A stretch of 64,000 nt of DNA from Paragordius varius (lineage: Eukaryota > Nematomorpha), in the NCBI GenBank assembly GCA_964247055.1, contig OZ176050.1, positions 6,820,001 through 6,884,000 on the forward strand. Direction: 5' to 3'. Shown in pieces: positions 44,696-56,900 of this stretch. Under the pieces are notes generated by a model that saw only the letters and a list, made by a program, of their open reading frames with translations, was not told the origin of the DNA and ran no database searches. Numbering within the stretch: the first letter of the stretch is position 1; each line of letters begins with the position of its first letter. Both the position numbers and the translations under genes were made by a program.

Positions 44696-46310
44696 TCATT
44701 GCTCATACATTTTTATATTTTAATTTTTAAAGCATTTATTGATTTTATTGACATTGGATTAAGGAAAAAAACTATACCTTAATAAAGTTTATCAAAATTA
44801 CAACGAAAGATGACACTAGATTGTAGAGTAATATTGTAATTTAAGATATAATAGTTGGATCACAGAAGAGCTATATTGAGGGCGAGTCTAAATATGAGAT
44901 TTACTTCCTTTTCTTTTGACCAATACATCCTTTCCCATGCCCCCCGAATAAATGGATGGAATTGACATCATATCTAATGTGAGAAGTATAATTATATAGG
45001 ATCAATAAAATAAATATTTGCATAAATAATTTTCTCGATAAATTATTTTTCCCCTAAAATATAAAATCACGATAATTTTTACAAATTTCACATGTAGAGA
45101 AAATTTGAATTTAATTTATATGGGTAAATAATTGGGTAACAAGTTAAGAAAATTCAACCTTCTCGGCTAGGTAATTCATAATGATGATCATGGAATATTT
45201 GACTAGTTTTAAGGATAAATTCCGCTAAAATCTTCATATTGTAAAAACGAAATGTTCAATACATAAAAATTATTAACTAATATTTCGAAAGATGGAAATT
45301 AGTATATGGATTTAAATGTTTATACAAGTGTTTTAGGTAAGGCAATCGTTGAGATTTTTAATATAGTAAATCATATAAATATATTTAATAAATATTTTGG
45401 CACACCTTTACGCTTCAAACTACTACCAAAATTCAATCTAAATAATTACCCGATATGTATAAATTTAATCATTATACATCTATCTACCTTACTTATTGAT
45501 GACTAAACCAAACAAAAAGTAAAAACTACTTAGTCATGGTACATTTTGCATGATAAATAAATGTGTGCGTGTAATGATGTGACATATCCATTTTATAATT
45601 TTAAATAAAGACATTTGTCTGTGAAATAAAACATTCTGAAGTTAAATGTATTTTATTATTAGTACAATCAAACAATCATTTGGTTAAAGTAAATAGAAAT
45701 ATTATTGTTTATATGGGTTGCTTGATTAGAACAAATTGATTGAACAATATAGCCTGAAAAAAAATACCAAACATAATTGTGCTGACATACATGGCATTTT
45801 TACTCTATTAACCAATTCAAGGACCCATAAGAAAATAATGGGGCGATTTACAGCATATATTGTTGATAGCCTAAATAAAAAACCCTCGTATATAAATATA
45901 AGCTAAAATAGTCAATTTTTCAAAAGTATGCCTTTTTAAAAAAAATATCTGAAAATTATTTTTTGGAATTTACACTTCAAGTATATCAAACCCACTCTCA
46001 TCATTTAAGGAATTCAGGATTGAATTAAAACTATACTTTAAATTTGAATGCGTCATAGCTTTCCCAAAAATTTGTAACGAAACGGTTTTTTGGGACCTGC
46101 ACCAAAAACCCATTTGTACAGGTAGTGGAGCGTAACACATAAGCTTTCTCAAAAACCTATGATATGATCGGATTTATTGGGAATTAAAAAATTAGTCAAT
46201 TTGATTTATACATATCTTGCATATTGATAAAGCCGACATTCTGTGTTTTTACTTTATAGATGGTGAAATAGGAAATAGAATTAAATTCTTTCTTAAATTA
46301 CGGAAACACT
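44696..46310. other. Intergenic space downstream of protease B
   Basis: An AATAAA at about 44779 may end protease B. Short open frames at 45306-45506 (+) and 45970-46152 (-) have no recognisable domain or splice partners. Nothing else seen. Confidence 0.4.
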
Positions 46311-46600
46311 GCTAAACAAGGTTTTGCACCACCCCATTTTTTGCATTTTCTGTTACCTAATGGCATGGAAAGACCAAAACAAAAAAAATGAGGCCGCAAA
46401 TAGGATTTTTATTTAATTTTTTATTTTGATATATATATATATATATAGGAAAAATAACTCACGGAATAGCGATGTTAATACCCTTAAGAAAAAAACATTT
46501 GCTTAGAATTTCAACGCTGGTTTTTTAGGTATATATTTTAAATATTAGGCCCACATAAGTCTGAGGAATATAAAATATTAGACCAGGAGCTCGTAAAAAA
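46311..46600. repeat. Dispersed repeat R6, copy 1
   Basis: AACAAGGTTTTGCACCACCC and CCTAATGGCATGGAAAGACC recur almost unchanged at 61083-61205 (copy 2). Function unknown. Confidence 0.6.
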
Positions 46601-46838
46601 AATCCATCGGATGGGTAAATTTATATATATAGTATCTAAAATGCCATGAAGCTCTATATAATCGATAAACATATTGAAAAATTTCCACTTATTTCCATAA
46701 CCAATCAAATAGGTGAGAGACCAACATAAAAAAATATGAAACAAGATATAACTCCCTAAACACTATAAGCATGAATGTTATATTTTATTTTAAATGCATA
46801 CAATAATTTATTAATATATTATTTTGGTATATCTATAA

Positions 46839-49800
46839 TCTACATATTTATAGAAATGGAAGGTGGTGGCTTTTTGATCTGTTTCCGGAAAACCGGTAGA
46901 CCCAAAATCCAAATCAAAAAAATATAATCATTAATGAATGCCCCGACAATAGCTTCGCCCTTTTTTGAATTAGGTCCCCAGTTCGGGTCCACCCCGTGTA
47001 AAAAACGGGTTTTTTTGAAAACAAGTCCACAAAAATCGTGTCTTTGAGACAATTTTCCCGAAAACGTGTTAAACCATTCGATTTCAAATAAGATTTTTTT
47101 TACTTATTTTTGATTGCTCGTTTTACCCGCTACCCCCGTAAAATGCCATTTTTTTCAAAAAACAAAGTCCACAAAAATAATTTTTTGATTCTATTTTTCG
47201 CCCAAGGTATGAGACAGTAAAATTATAATAAGGATTTTAAGTTTTGTTAAAAGGCAAAAATTTTAGTTAAGCGTTTCATTAATGATAACTGCTGGGTAAG
47301 GAGCTACCCGCAAAAAACTGACCTGTCATATCGAAATAGCGTGCTTTTGGGGCTAAATTTCGGAAATATCAAGCCATATGAGTTCTTTAGCTGCTCAAAG
47401 TATTACCTGTAAAAAGTTAAAAATTTAAGTCGAGCGGATTTTTCAAAATTAGCCATTAATTAGGCCCTTTACGCCCTGAAAAATGCGCCACCATAGAATA
47501 ATTTTTTAATTTTGAGGCAATTTTTCTGAAAACCGATGAGAGATATGGAATCAATCATGATTCCAGGTATTCTCCGTAAAAAGGCAAAATTTTAATCAAG
47601 CGCTTTTTTGTATCAGCCTCTGAGGAGCTACCCACCTACAACTGCGCCACCAAATCATAATTGCGTTGTTTAGGATTTAATTTTCAGAAAACTTATCAGG
47701 ATATATAAGTTTTCTAAGGGCCCGAAATATTACCCGTAAAAAGACAAAAATTGAAGTCAAGCGGTTTTTTAAGTTAGCGGGTAAATAGGCCCTTTCCTAA
47801 AAATGCGCTATCATTGAACCATTATTTAGTTTTGAAGACATTATTCCATAAACTATTAACCGCATATGGAATGAATGATTCCAGGTATTCCCATATAAAG
47901 GCAAAAAATATCGAATGTCTTTTTTATTAGGGAGCTACCCGCCTAAAACTGCGTCACCATATCTGCGTTGTTTAGGAGTTAAAAATCACGCCATATAAGT
48001 TTTATAAGAACCTGAAATTTTACCCATAAAAAGGCCACAAGCGGATTTTTTAAATTAGCGGTTAAATAGGCTCATGGTAGGGGGCTACCCGCGTAAAAAT
48101 TCATCACTATATCGATACAGCATGACTTTGGAGCCAAATTTAGAAAATTTTTGAGACTATATATGTGAGTTCAACAAGGGCCTTTATTACCCCTAAAACA
48201 AATATTTTAGTATAGGGCATTATTTCAATGAGTCGCTTGGAAAAGTTTTATGTTCTGAAATTCCGCCATAGAACAATTTTTTTTTGAGGCAATATTTCCA
48301 AGAATAGGAACATATCGACATTATAATATCAGATATTCCCTATATAAAGACAAAAACTTTGCCCGGCGCCTATTATACCTGCCTCTGGGTAAGAAGCTAC
48401 CCGCCAAAAACTGTTTACATCGAAATTGCGTTGTTTTGGAACTAATTTAAAACTTATGCCATATGAGCTCATTTAAAGTTCGAAATATTACCCGTAACTA
48501 GGTAAAAATTAAAGTCATGCCTTTTTTATTGGCCGTCAATTTGGGGCCTTTACACCCGTAAACAATATATTAGTAAGAATGCACCGTTTTGATGAGATCA
48601 TAGCTATTAAATAATGTTTCGAAAGAATCCACATATATGGATCATTTTATTTATCCCTTTTTTCAAATAGCCCCCCCCCCCCCCCACAAGTTGTTTGAAA
48701 CGCTTTATTTAATATTATTAATCTATATATTTATAAAAATGGAAAATGCTGGCTTTGTGATCTGGTACAGGAAAACCGGTAGACCCAATCAAATCCAAAT
48801 ATCGAAAAAATATAATCATTAATAAATGTCCCGACAATAGCTTCGCCCTTTTTTTGAAATAGGCCCCCAGTTCGGGCCCACCCCGTATGAAAAACGGGTT
48901 TTTTTGAAAACAGAAGTCCACGAAATCGTGTTTTTGAGACAATTTTCCGGAGAACGTGTTGTACCATTCAATTTCAAATATAATTTTTGTTTACTTATTT
49001 TCGATTGCGCCGAACATAGTCGAGCCACTTTTTTGATTTAGGCCCTCTTTTTACCCGCTCCCCCCGTAAAATGCCATTTTTTTCAAAAAACAAAGTCCAC
49101 AAAAATAATTTTCTAAATCGATTTTTCGCCCTCGGTATGAAACCGTAAAAATTCAATACAGATTCCACGTATTCCCTGTTAAAAGGCAAAAATTTTAGTC
49201 CACCGTTTATTTGATGATAGCTGCTGGGTAAGGAGCTACCCGCTAAAAACTGATTTTTCATATAACTTTGTGAACTGTTTCCGGAAAACCGGTGATCCCA
49301 ATCAAATCCAAATATCGAAAAAATATAATCATTAATGAATGCCCCGACAATAGCTTCGCCCTTTTTTGGAATTAGGTCCCCAGTTTGAACCCACCCCGTG
49401 TGAAAAATGGGTCAAGTCAATTTTTTGGAGAACGTGTTGGACCATTCATTTCAAATATGATTTTTGTTTACTTATTTTCGATTGCGCCGAACATAGTCGA
49501 GTCACTTTTTTGATTTAGGCCCTCTTTTTACCCGCTCCCCCCGTAAAATGCCATTTTTTCAAAAAAAAAACAAAGTCCACAGAAATATTTTTTTGATTGT
49601 ATTTTTTTGCCCACGGTATGAGACTGTAAAAATTCGAGAAAGATTTTTCATATTGCCTGTTAAAAGAGGCAAAAATTTTAGTCAGGCGTTTCTTTGATGA
49701 TAGCTGCTGAGTAAGGAGTATCTATCATATGTATAGCATGTTAAAAGATATATGGATGTTAAAACATTATTTATGGTAATCTATATATTTATAAAAATGG

Positions 49801-49918
49801 AAAATGCTGGCTTTGTGATCTGGTACAGGAAAACCGGTAGACCCATTCAAATCCAAACTTCGAACCCCCCCCAGAAGTCCGAAGGACTTCCTCGGGCTGC
49901 GTAGCAGCACGAGTTTTA
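46839..49918 (+). mobile_element. Nested or tandem cluster of non-autonomous Helitrons
   Basis: Helitron 5' ends (TCTAYATATTTATARAAATG) occur at 46839, 48722 and 49780, with a truncated start near 49270. Between 47230 and 48560 runs an imperfect tandem array of about 320-bp units with GAGCTACCCGC blocks. The cluster ends with the two terminal hairpins (GAAGTCCGAAGGACTTC; CTCGGGCTGCGTAGCAGCAC) at about 49872-49912, but CTAG is not found there. A C-run lies at about 48671-48685. All open frames here, including 46840-47052 and 48718-49261, are translated repeat. Confidence 0.7.
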
Positions 49919-49929
49919 TATATAATAAC

Positions 49930-50095
49930 TCTTTATTAGAAAATTTCTGTCTATTTTCTCTTGTTGAACCCACCTCAAAATTGCGATTAGGGGATCATTT
50001 TTTCAGATTCAATTTTAAAACACTGAAATTAGTCTAAATTTAAGTGGTGGTCCTCGAAAGAGTCCAAATTTTTCACTAGTGTAATTTATAATCAT
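49930..50095. repeat. Repeat shared with 62040-62222
   Basis: ATTTTCTCTTGTTGAACCCA, CACTGAAATTAGTC and the AGTGGTGG...GTCCAAATTT...ACTAGTGTAAT end are present in both places in the same orientation. Possibly the end of another DNA transposon. Confidence 0.5.
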
Positions 50096-50559
50096 ATACG
50101 CATCCTAAATCAGTTGAAATTGTGCTTTAAGGTTATCTAAAGACAAGTATTTTTGCGAAACTACTGTTCACCTTCATTAGATTTAAGGAATGGGATCAAT
50201 ACTTATTATCTAGCATATTTTATTTAATATTCATATGGAACTATATTGGTTTTTGTTATTGAACCTATCCTGGATTTATTTTAATTTGTTAATATTAAAA
50301 AACAATAAGGTTTTTTTGCTTACAACAAATATTTAAATTAAAATTTAATAAAATTATCTTAACATCTCTCGTCAAAACAAAAAGCACTTTAGCCTTATAT
50401 TAACAAATATATATGCTATATCTGTTAAGAATCCGCCATATGCATAAAGCGGTAATTATATTAGTAAAGCGGGCCGACTTAATGCCTTCTGGCCTAAGCG
50501 CTGGCAAATTACCTTTTAATCATAAATTTTATAACTTCACCATACGCCTTTTGATTGAT

Positions 50560-51600
50560 TGGTTGGTTATTCCTAAGTCGTAAACGACTTTTTGGATATA
50601 GTTTTCACTATAGATTTCCACTTATTCCTAGCTTTTCTTACTATCTTTTACCACTACCTTTTTCTTTGGTTTTTTAATAAGATGTTTTTGTGAAATAGTG
50701 TCATTTTAGTTTTTATGTAATTCCCGCAGTCATTGGTGTTCAAGCTGTTAGTTAGATTAAATTATAAAGGTTTAATTTTTTAATAATCATAGTTATTATT
50801 GTTATGTATATTTTTGTTTTTATCGTTAATTTTAGTTTAATTTTGGCATTCAGGAGGTTGTGATCGGAGCCGCAATCTACATCTAATGTTTTGACATTTG
50901 AGAAAGAATTTTCCCTATGTTGTCCAGTAATATAATCGATTTGGTTTCTTGTCTTTTGATCTGGGCAGGAATAGAGTTTCCTCTTAGGTGAAGAAAAGTA
51001 GGTTTGATATAAATAAATTGATGTTGATACAAAAATTAATTAAAATTTCTCACTGGCGTTAAGCTCGCCACAACAGACCCTTGGTATTGAGTAGATCCCA
51101 ATTTTTGCATTTAAATCCCCCAAGATAATTGAAAAGTCTTTTTTTACTTCTGATGTTGCAGATTGTAGATGGGAGTAAAATTTTAATATAGTATCTTTAT
51201 CTGAGGTGCTTGTAGGTGCGTAGGCCTGTATAGATATCGATTGATTTGGTAGAGAGGCGGATTGATATAATTCTGTCAGAATGCGGTTTGTATAAATCCG
51301 CGTTGTTGGAAATTTGCTGGGTCATTAAGAAACCTCCGACATTTTTCTTGGCTCCCGTGTTACCCGAATGGTAAAGAAAAACTCATTATGCATATAAATA
51401 CCTTGATCTTTCCAATGGGTCTCGCTGGTCCAATTATTAAGATGTTTTTATTTTCCATGGAATTTTTTAGAAGGTGGATTCCATAATTTAAACCATGGAC
51501 ATTTAGTGTAGCTATATTGTTATAATTACTTGCTAGATTTGTTAAAAGGTTGTTTCTTGGTTTCATGGGATAAGATTGTGGTTAAATCAGAGGGATGTAA
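50560..51600 (-). mobile_element. LINE (RTE/CFDP2-type endonuclease) fragment, internally deleted
   Basis: The minus strand encodes, in shifted frames, an apurinic-type endonuclease: NIATLNVHGLNYG (start), QAYAPTSTSDKD, IILGDLNAKIG, then SPKRK...TRNQIDYITGQH and CGSDHNLLNAKIKLKL, the order seen in LINE endonucleases. Several frameshifts and stops break it (for example between the start block at about 51500 and YAPTS at about 51215). The reverse transcriptase is absent: the endonuclease is followed at once by a piece like the LINE C-terminus (RNKWKSIVKT, about 50620). A dead, deleted copy. Confidence 0.75.
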
Positions 51601-52619
51601 TATAAAATATGGAATATTTATGGATGAATAAAGAGGTTGTGTTGTTATGCGTTAAATATTTAGGATGCTTTTTAGTTGAATATGTTTAGTGTGAAATACA
51701 ACTGTAGTGTGATAGATTTAAATGGGTTATTATGTTCGTTTTTTAGAATTTAAGATAAAAAATTCGTTTTTATTTGTCCACAAAATCATGAAGGCAAGAT
51801 AAAAAGTAATTTTAAAAATATCTATCATTTTCAAATTTTTCGTCGTAAGCTCTAGTCCCAAATTTTCCGACCACTTTAAATTGGGCTAGTTTTCTGAACC
51901 CAGATCACACCATGAGAAATCTAATATATATGATTGGCATGGCATAAAATAAAGTTAAAAATGATACTTAACATTGAAAATTATTAGTGAAATTTTAATG
52001 GACATAATTTGATAATGCTGATCATTTCTATCGAATATCTATATTAAGCATTGTTCTCATATATTAGATAAAATATTTTTTACAATTTTGTGATTTCTAG
52101 AGGCTGAATTTGGGACAGCTCCAAAAGAGGATTAAAACAAAATGGCATTAAAATATATCATGTTTTGCTGGTAAATGCAGCCTAAAGCTTTTGAAGTCCT
52201 GTTGCATAGATTTTAAAAAAATGCAAAACAAGGAGATGAGGAATTGTTTTCAATTAAAAATTTTTTGAAAAATTTTTTTGAAAATTTTTTTTATATAATG
52301 CGCTTAAAAGGCTAAAGAAAGCATATTTTTCTACTTTTTTAATATATTCAAATAATCGCTCTGGAATATAAAACTACTTTAAAAGGTGATGGAGTGTTAA
52401 AAAGTATGATATTGCGTATTTATCCTGTTTCCACCTTCCTTCAAAATACCATGAAGCATATCAACAAAATTTTATAAAATTTGGGTTTTAAAGCAAAGCA
52501 TGCATTTTTTTAAAAAAATTCTTTTTTGATGTCATAAACTAGAAAATATTTTAAATTGTTGTCGCGGAATCTCCCCATTTTTTGTTTATTTAAGCCTGGG
52601 GTCCAAAGGTGTGCGAATT
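51601..52619. other. Intergenic, repeat-bearing
   Basis: Pieces at about 52250-52420 (AATGCGCTTAAAAGGCTAAA) match R5. No gene seen. Confidence 0.35.
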
Positions 52620-53510
52620 TCTGAGTTACATTTAAATTGTTATGTTTAACACTTTATTACATTTTATTTTGCACTCGATGACATTTTAAGTGGTTTTCTA
52701 CCCCAGAGCTTAATATAAAAAACAAACTACTGTTTGAATCATATTTTGGCAAAAATTTATTTACCAAACCCTTTTCTCTTGATATGGATATAAAAGCTTA
52801 AACTTTTAGACTTTTTTAAATTCCAGAGCAGAGGTCCAAAACAAATGGCTTCGCGGGCCGCATTTATAAATCAATAAATCCTCAGACCGCATTCGTAAAA
52901 TATATGGGCATTAACAAATATTTTGTCAGATTTTACAGACTGGAAAAATCACTATTTATTTATAATTTTTTGCTGGTTCACAACCTAAATTCGTAATTAT
53001 TCAGAAAATATGTTTAAAATAATGAATTTTGCTTTGGTTCAATTTGTATTTAATTTCTCGCGGACTGCAGAATTTTTTGGAGTGCCACATGCGGCCTATT
53101 GGCCGTCTGGTGGACACCCCTGTTTTATAATCGCAAAACTAAATAGCTCCAAACACCATGGTAACGAATAGCTGATTTTATCAATGAATATCAAAAATTT
53201 GCTTGTAAATTGTAATTTAGAAGCTTTCGAAAGATATTTATATTTTTCTACCGATATAAGTATATTTGCCTTTTGTATTTACGATTTATAAAATAAATAA
53301 AATAAAATGACTGTGAAAAAGTGTGAGATTAATTTTTTACATTTACATTTTTTAGAAAGAAAATTCGTATCATGCGCCTAAAAGGGTAAAGAAATCCTAT
53401 TTTTAATTTAGCCTAATGCTAATATATTTTTTAAGCTATTTAATTTTAAAATTGCCCGGGTATAAAAAATAAACCTAGAGGTATTTAAGTGTTAAATATT
53501 GTTTATGATA
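52620..53510. repeat. Dispersed repeat R5, copy with a hAT MITE inserted
   Basis: CGATGACATTTTAAGTGGTT, TTTTCTACCCCAGAGCTTAA and GTATCATGCGCCTAAAAGGG parallel the copy at 59950-60475. The MITE at 52829-53122 splits it. Confidence 0.55.
52829..53122. mobile_element. hAT-type MITE inside R5
   Basis: Left end CAGAGGTCCAAAACAAATGG, right end GGCCGTCTGGTGGACACCCCTG. About 294 bp, non-coding. It interrupts an R5 copy that is continuous at 59950-60475. Confidence 0.65.
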
Positions 53511-53763
53511 ATGATATTTATGAAAAGAAGTATCTAGCTTTCCCTAAAAATTTTCCTATAATGAGCTTTTGTGATATTAATATGTTGGCAAATGACTGTT
53601 AACATTTCTCTACCTAAAACTAAATGGACCATGAAAAATCTTATATATTTTTTGGTCAAAATAGATATATTTACAGGATTTTTGTTTGTGTGATGAATAG
53701 AGATAAGAAATAGTATTATAATTTAAAATTATTTACTTATATTTAAGGTTTGTCTTTATTAAA

Positions 53764-53907
53764 TCAAAAATAAATCTGATACCATCCCTTTGTTAAATAA
53801 GCAAAACGGGCATTAATCTCATCAACAATTTGAGTTTGGCATACGGTATATATTTTATGTATACATTCATATATTGGGCTTATATAACAGCTTGATTCTT
53901 TGTTTGA
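53764..53907 (-). CDS. Unidentified coding-like segment, minus strand
   Basis: A 47-residue open stretch containing CYISPIYECIHKIYTVCQTQ followed by IVDEINARFAYLTKGWYQIYF, ending in TGA with an AATAAA polyadenylation signal five bases later. The composition is protein-like and the stop/poly(A) arrangement suits a last exon. It starts only about 20 bp from the divergent UBTD start codon, so any upstream exons would lie inside the UBTD gene on the other strand. I do not recognise the family. Confidence 0.3.
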   Translation of the reverse strand, partial: SNKESSCYISPIYECIHKIYTVCQTQIVDEINARFAYLTKGWYQIYF

Positions 53908-53926
53908 TTAAGATAAATAATTATTT

Positions 53927-56900
53927 ATGGGTTGTTGTACAAGTTCCAATTCACGAACAAGAGAAACATTAACGACTACATCACGTTATATTTTATTTAA
54001 TTTTAAGCGATTGGGAAAAATAGGCCACTTAAAAGAAAACCTATAAAATGGACATACAATCCGAAAAAAAATTGTCCAGTAGTTACTCACGTAGGTGGGG
54101 GATCAATTAATGGACAATTAACACTTAGTCAACTTAAACGCATTAGAGCAGAATTTTGGGACACTGCTCCCGCTTTTGAGGGCAGAAAAGAGATTTGGGA
54201 CGCACTTAAGGCTTCGGCTGAAGCGATAGAAACAGATAATGATTATAGTTTAGCGCAGGCAATACTTGATGGCGCAAATATTACGATACCGAGAGGTTTT
54301 AATATATTTATATTTAATTTATTTTGCACGCAAAAAATTATTTAATGTAAATTTTTTTCATAAGTTTTTTTTCAGCCTTAAGGGTTTACCATGCAAAAAG
54401 TTTGATATAAATAGTTAATTAATATTTGCTTTATAAGTATGCATTGTTTTTAAAAATAAATAGTTTAAATCCCTTTTTATATATGCTTTGATTCTTGTTT
54501 CAAAATTTTTATTATTTTTAATGATGCAATTCTAAAATTATTATTATTATATGATATTATTATATAAAAATTGTTGTTACAATATAATCATTCAAGTAAT
54601 TTTGCTCCATACTGACACTGTCACGGGTCGCTCTGACTTAGTCGACAATATCAATAGTAAATCTATGATTGTTTTTTCAATAAACAGAAAAATATTTTAA
54701 AGATTTAGTGATAGTTTTATTTGAAATCGCTTTTAACAAAGGGTGGGACCCTAACCACGTGCTATAAAAAACTATTATGTTAATGAGGCTATTTTACATA
54801 CAGTTCATTAGATAATTGGCCTTGGCCGTTAGCGCAGTTTCATTCCCCAACCAACATCGCGGGGGTTGACCAAATAGGAAAGAGCTTGATCATTAATGAA
54901 TTTATATTTCTTCATTATTTTTTGAACAAGACTTCTATGCCACGTTATTTTTATATAGCGAATTTAACATAGGATGTGGCCCCAACAATGCGCTAATTTT
55001 TCAAAAAAAAACTCTTGACCAAAATTTTTGCTAAATGCAAATATTGAATCTATAAAGTTTCACGTCCTTTTTGAAAATATTTTTATTAATATGTAACATA
55101 AAATCTTTTTATTTTTTCCTAGGCACATTAACAGAATGTTACGATGAATTGGGTAACCGGTACAAGGTACCTCTTTACTGCCTCGCTCCACCCACAAACT
55201 TAGCGCCCAGCCCTCAACATGTTTCAACAGGTGCTTTACAATCATCAACATCGTCTACACACAGTAAAAATATCTCATATATCATAATAAATAATTTTTT
55301 TCCCTTTGATTTATGTTAAAGAGGTCTAATTATAAATAACTCTTAAATTGTTAAAATTTGATATTGAACATATAGTTTACATATATGTCCCATTGGTTAT
55401 AAAAAATTAAATATCTATAAATATTATTAACTCTCAAATTAATGTTTCTATTTTTGTTTTTTGGTTCGATGTTTTATAAAGCTGCCATCAAACTTTATAT
55501 AATCCGAGTTTAATTTATTTATTAATAACTCTTAAAACAATTATTCGGTTGGGTCTTTTTTTACACATTTAATCAACCTTTTAATTTACTACATCTTTAA
55601 AAATTTGTTCAATTTAGTTTTCTTTCGTGACAAACATCTATAATAATTTTCTTTAAATATTTTAATATCTTACACAATAAATGTTTGCTATAGTATGTGA
55701 TATTATTAATTTGAAATGATCATTTAAAAATTTCATACGTTATAGCCATTTTCTATCCATATCAGTCCCAAATATTTAATTTTATTTACTTAAATACAGC
55801 CATTGCTCAAGTGTCTAGGGATATATCACAAATCGGCAACTCATCCCCACACACGAATGATTTTAGGCATTCAAGTAATTTTTTAATTTAAAAAAAATGC
55901 ATTTGAATAATTGGCACAATTATCAAAAAATGTACAAAAAGAAAAAAGCATACAATTGGATATTTTTATTAACCATTCTTCGTTTAAACTTTTAAAATAT
56001 TTTATGCACAGTCGTATTTACTCAGCTATTCATTAATGCTTGGGTACTTTTCCCTTTGGGTTTTTTCTACTTAACAGTCATTTTTATATTTTTACTAATC
56101 ATATTTTGTTTTTACGGTAAACTGTATGGTACATCTAATTATCTATCTATATATAATTTTGGAGTTTTACTAAAATCCATATTAGATAATTATGGCGATT
56201 CTCTCAATAGTGGCATTAATAATACAGTATCTCAAGTCCCAATTTTTAACGAAAATCAATCTCCGTTAAATGGCAATCAAAATCGCCTCATCAACACATA
56301 CAATGTAACTGTAAATCGTGATGGATCTAACACATTAGCTTACATTAAATCAAACATTATACATAAACATTTAGTATGTCCTTTTAAAAAAATTTCGATG
56401 GGATGTATCTAAATATTTTGTCGAAATATAAACAATATATTAAGTATATTAACAAAAACTGGAGAATATAAAATTAAATTTTAGAAATATCGCATAATAT
56501 ACCTCAAGAGTAGGAATATATAAAATTTTTAAAATATATAAATAATATATGAATACAAATGTATTAACAAATTTTTCTTAAAAAATTAAAGATTTTCATT
56601 ACATTTATACATGTTATTAACGTTGGATTATAAAGCTGATGTAATCATTTTTTAATAACTTCAAATACTATTTATAGAAGACTAATCAGTTTATTCACAA
56701 ATTTTAACATATTCCGAAAGCATATCATAACCTAATATATAATTTGAGTCTGATTCCAAACTTACAAATTGACCTCAATTTATGATAATCAATATAATGT
56801 TTGTTTTTAGGTACAACCCATTGTTAGCGCTTTGCGACGCAATAAACTTTGGCCTCAACAACACATCTCCTCATCACTATTGATGAGCTCAACTATAAAC

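Noticed and set aside
45970-46152. Minus-strand ORF MRKLMCYAPLPVQMGFWCRS...
   Set aside because: Some protein-like look, but no splice partners, no poly(A) context and no recognised family; not enough to list as a gene.
48718-49028. Recurrent ORFs starting MVQHVLRKIVSKTRF or MSQRHDFCGL at 9724, 15721, 46840, 48718, 62541 and 63056, resembling a conserved protein family
   Set aside because: They recur in several frames and on both strands of the same Helitron terminal repeat, end at the element boundary, and have no domain. The conservation is that of the DNA element.
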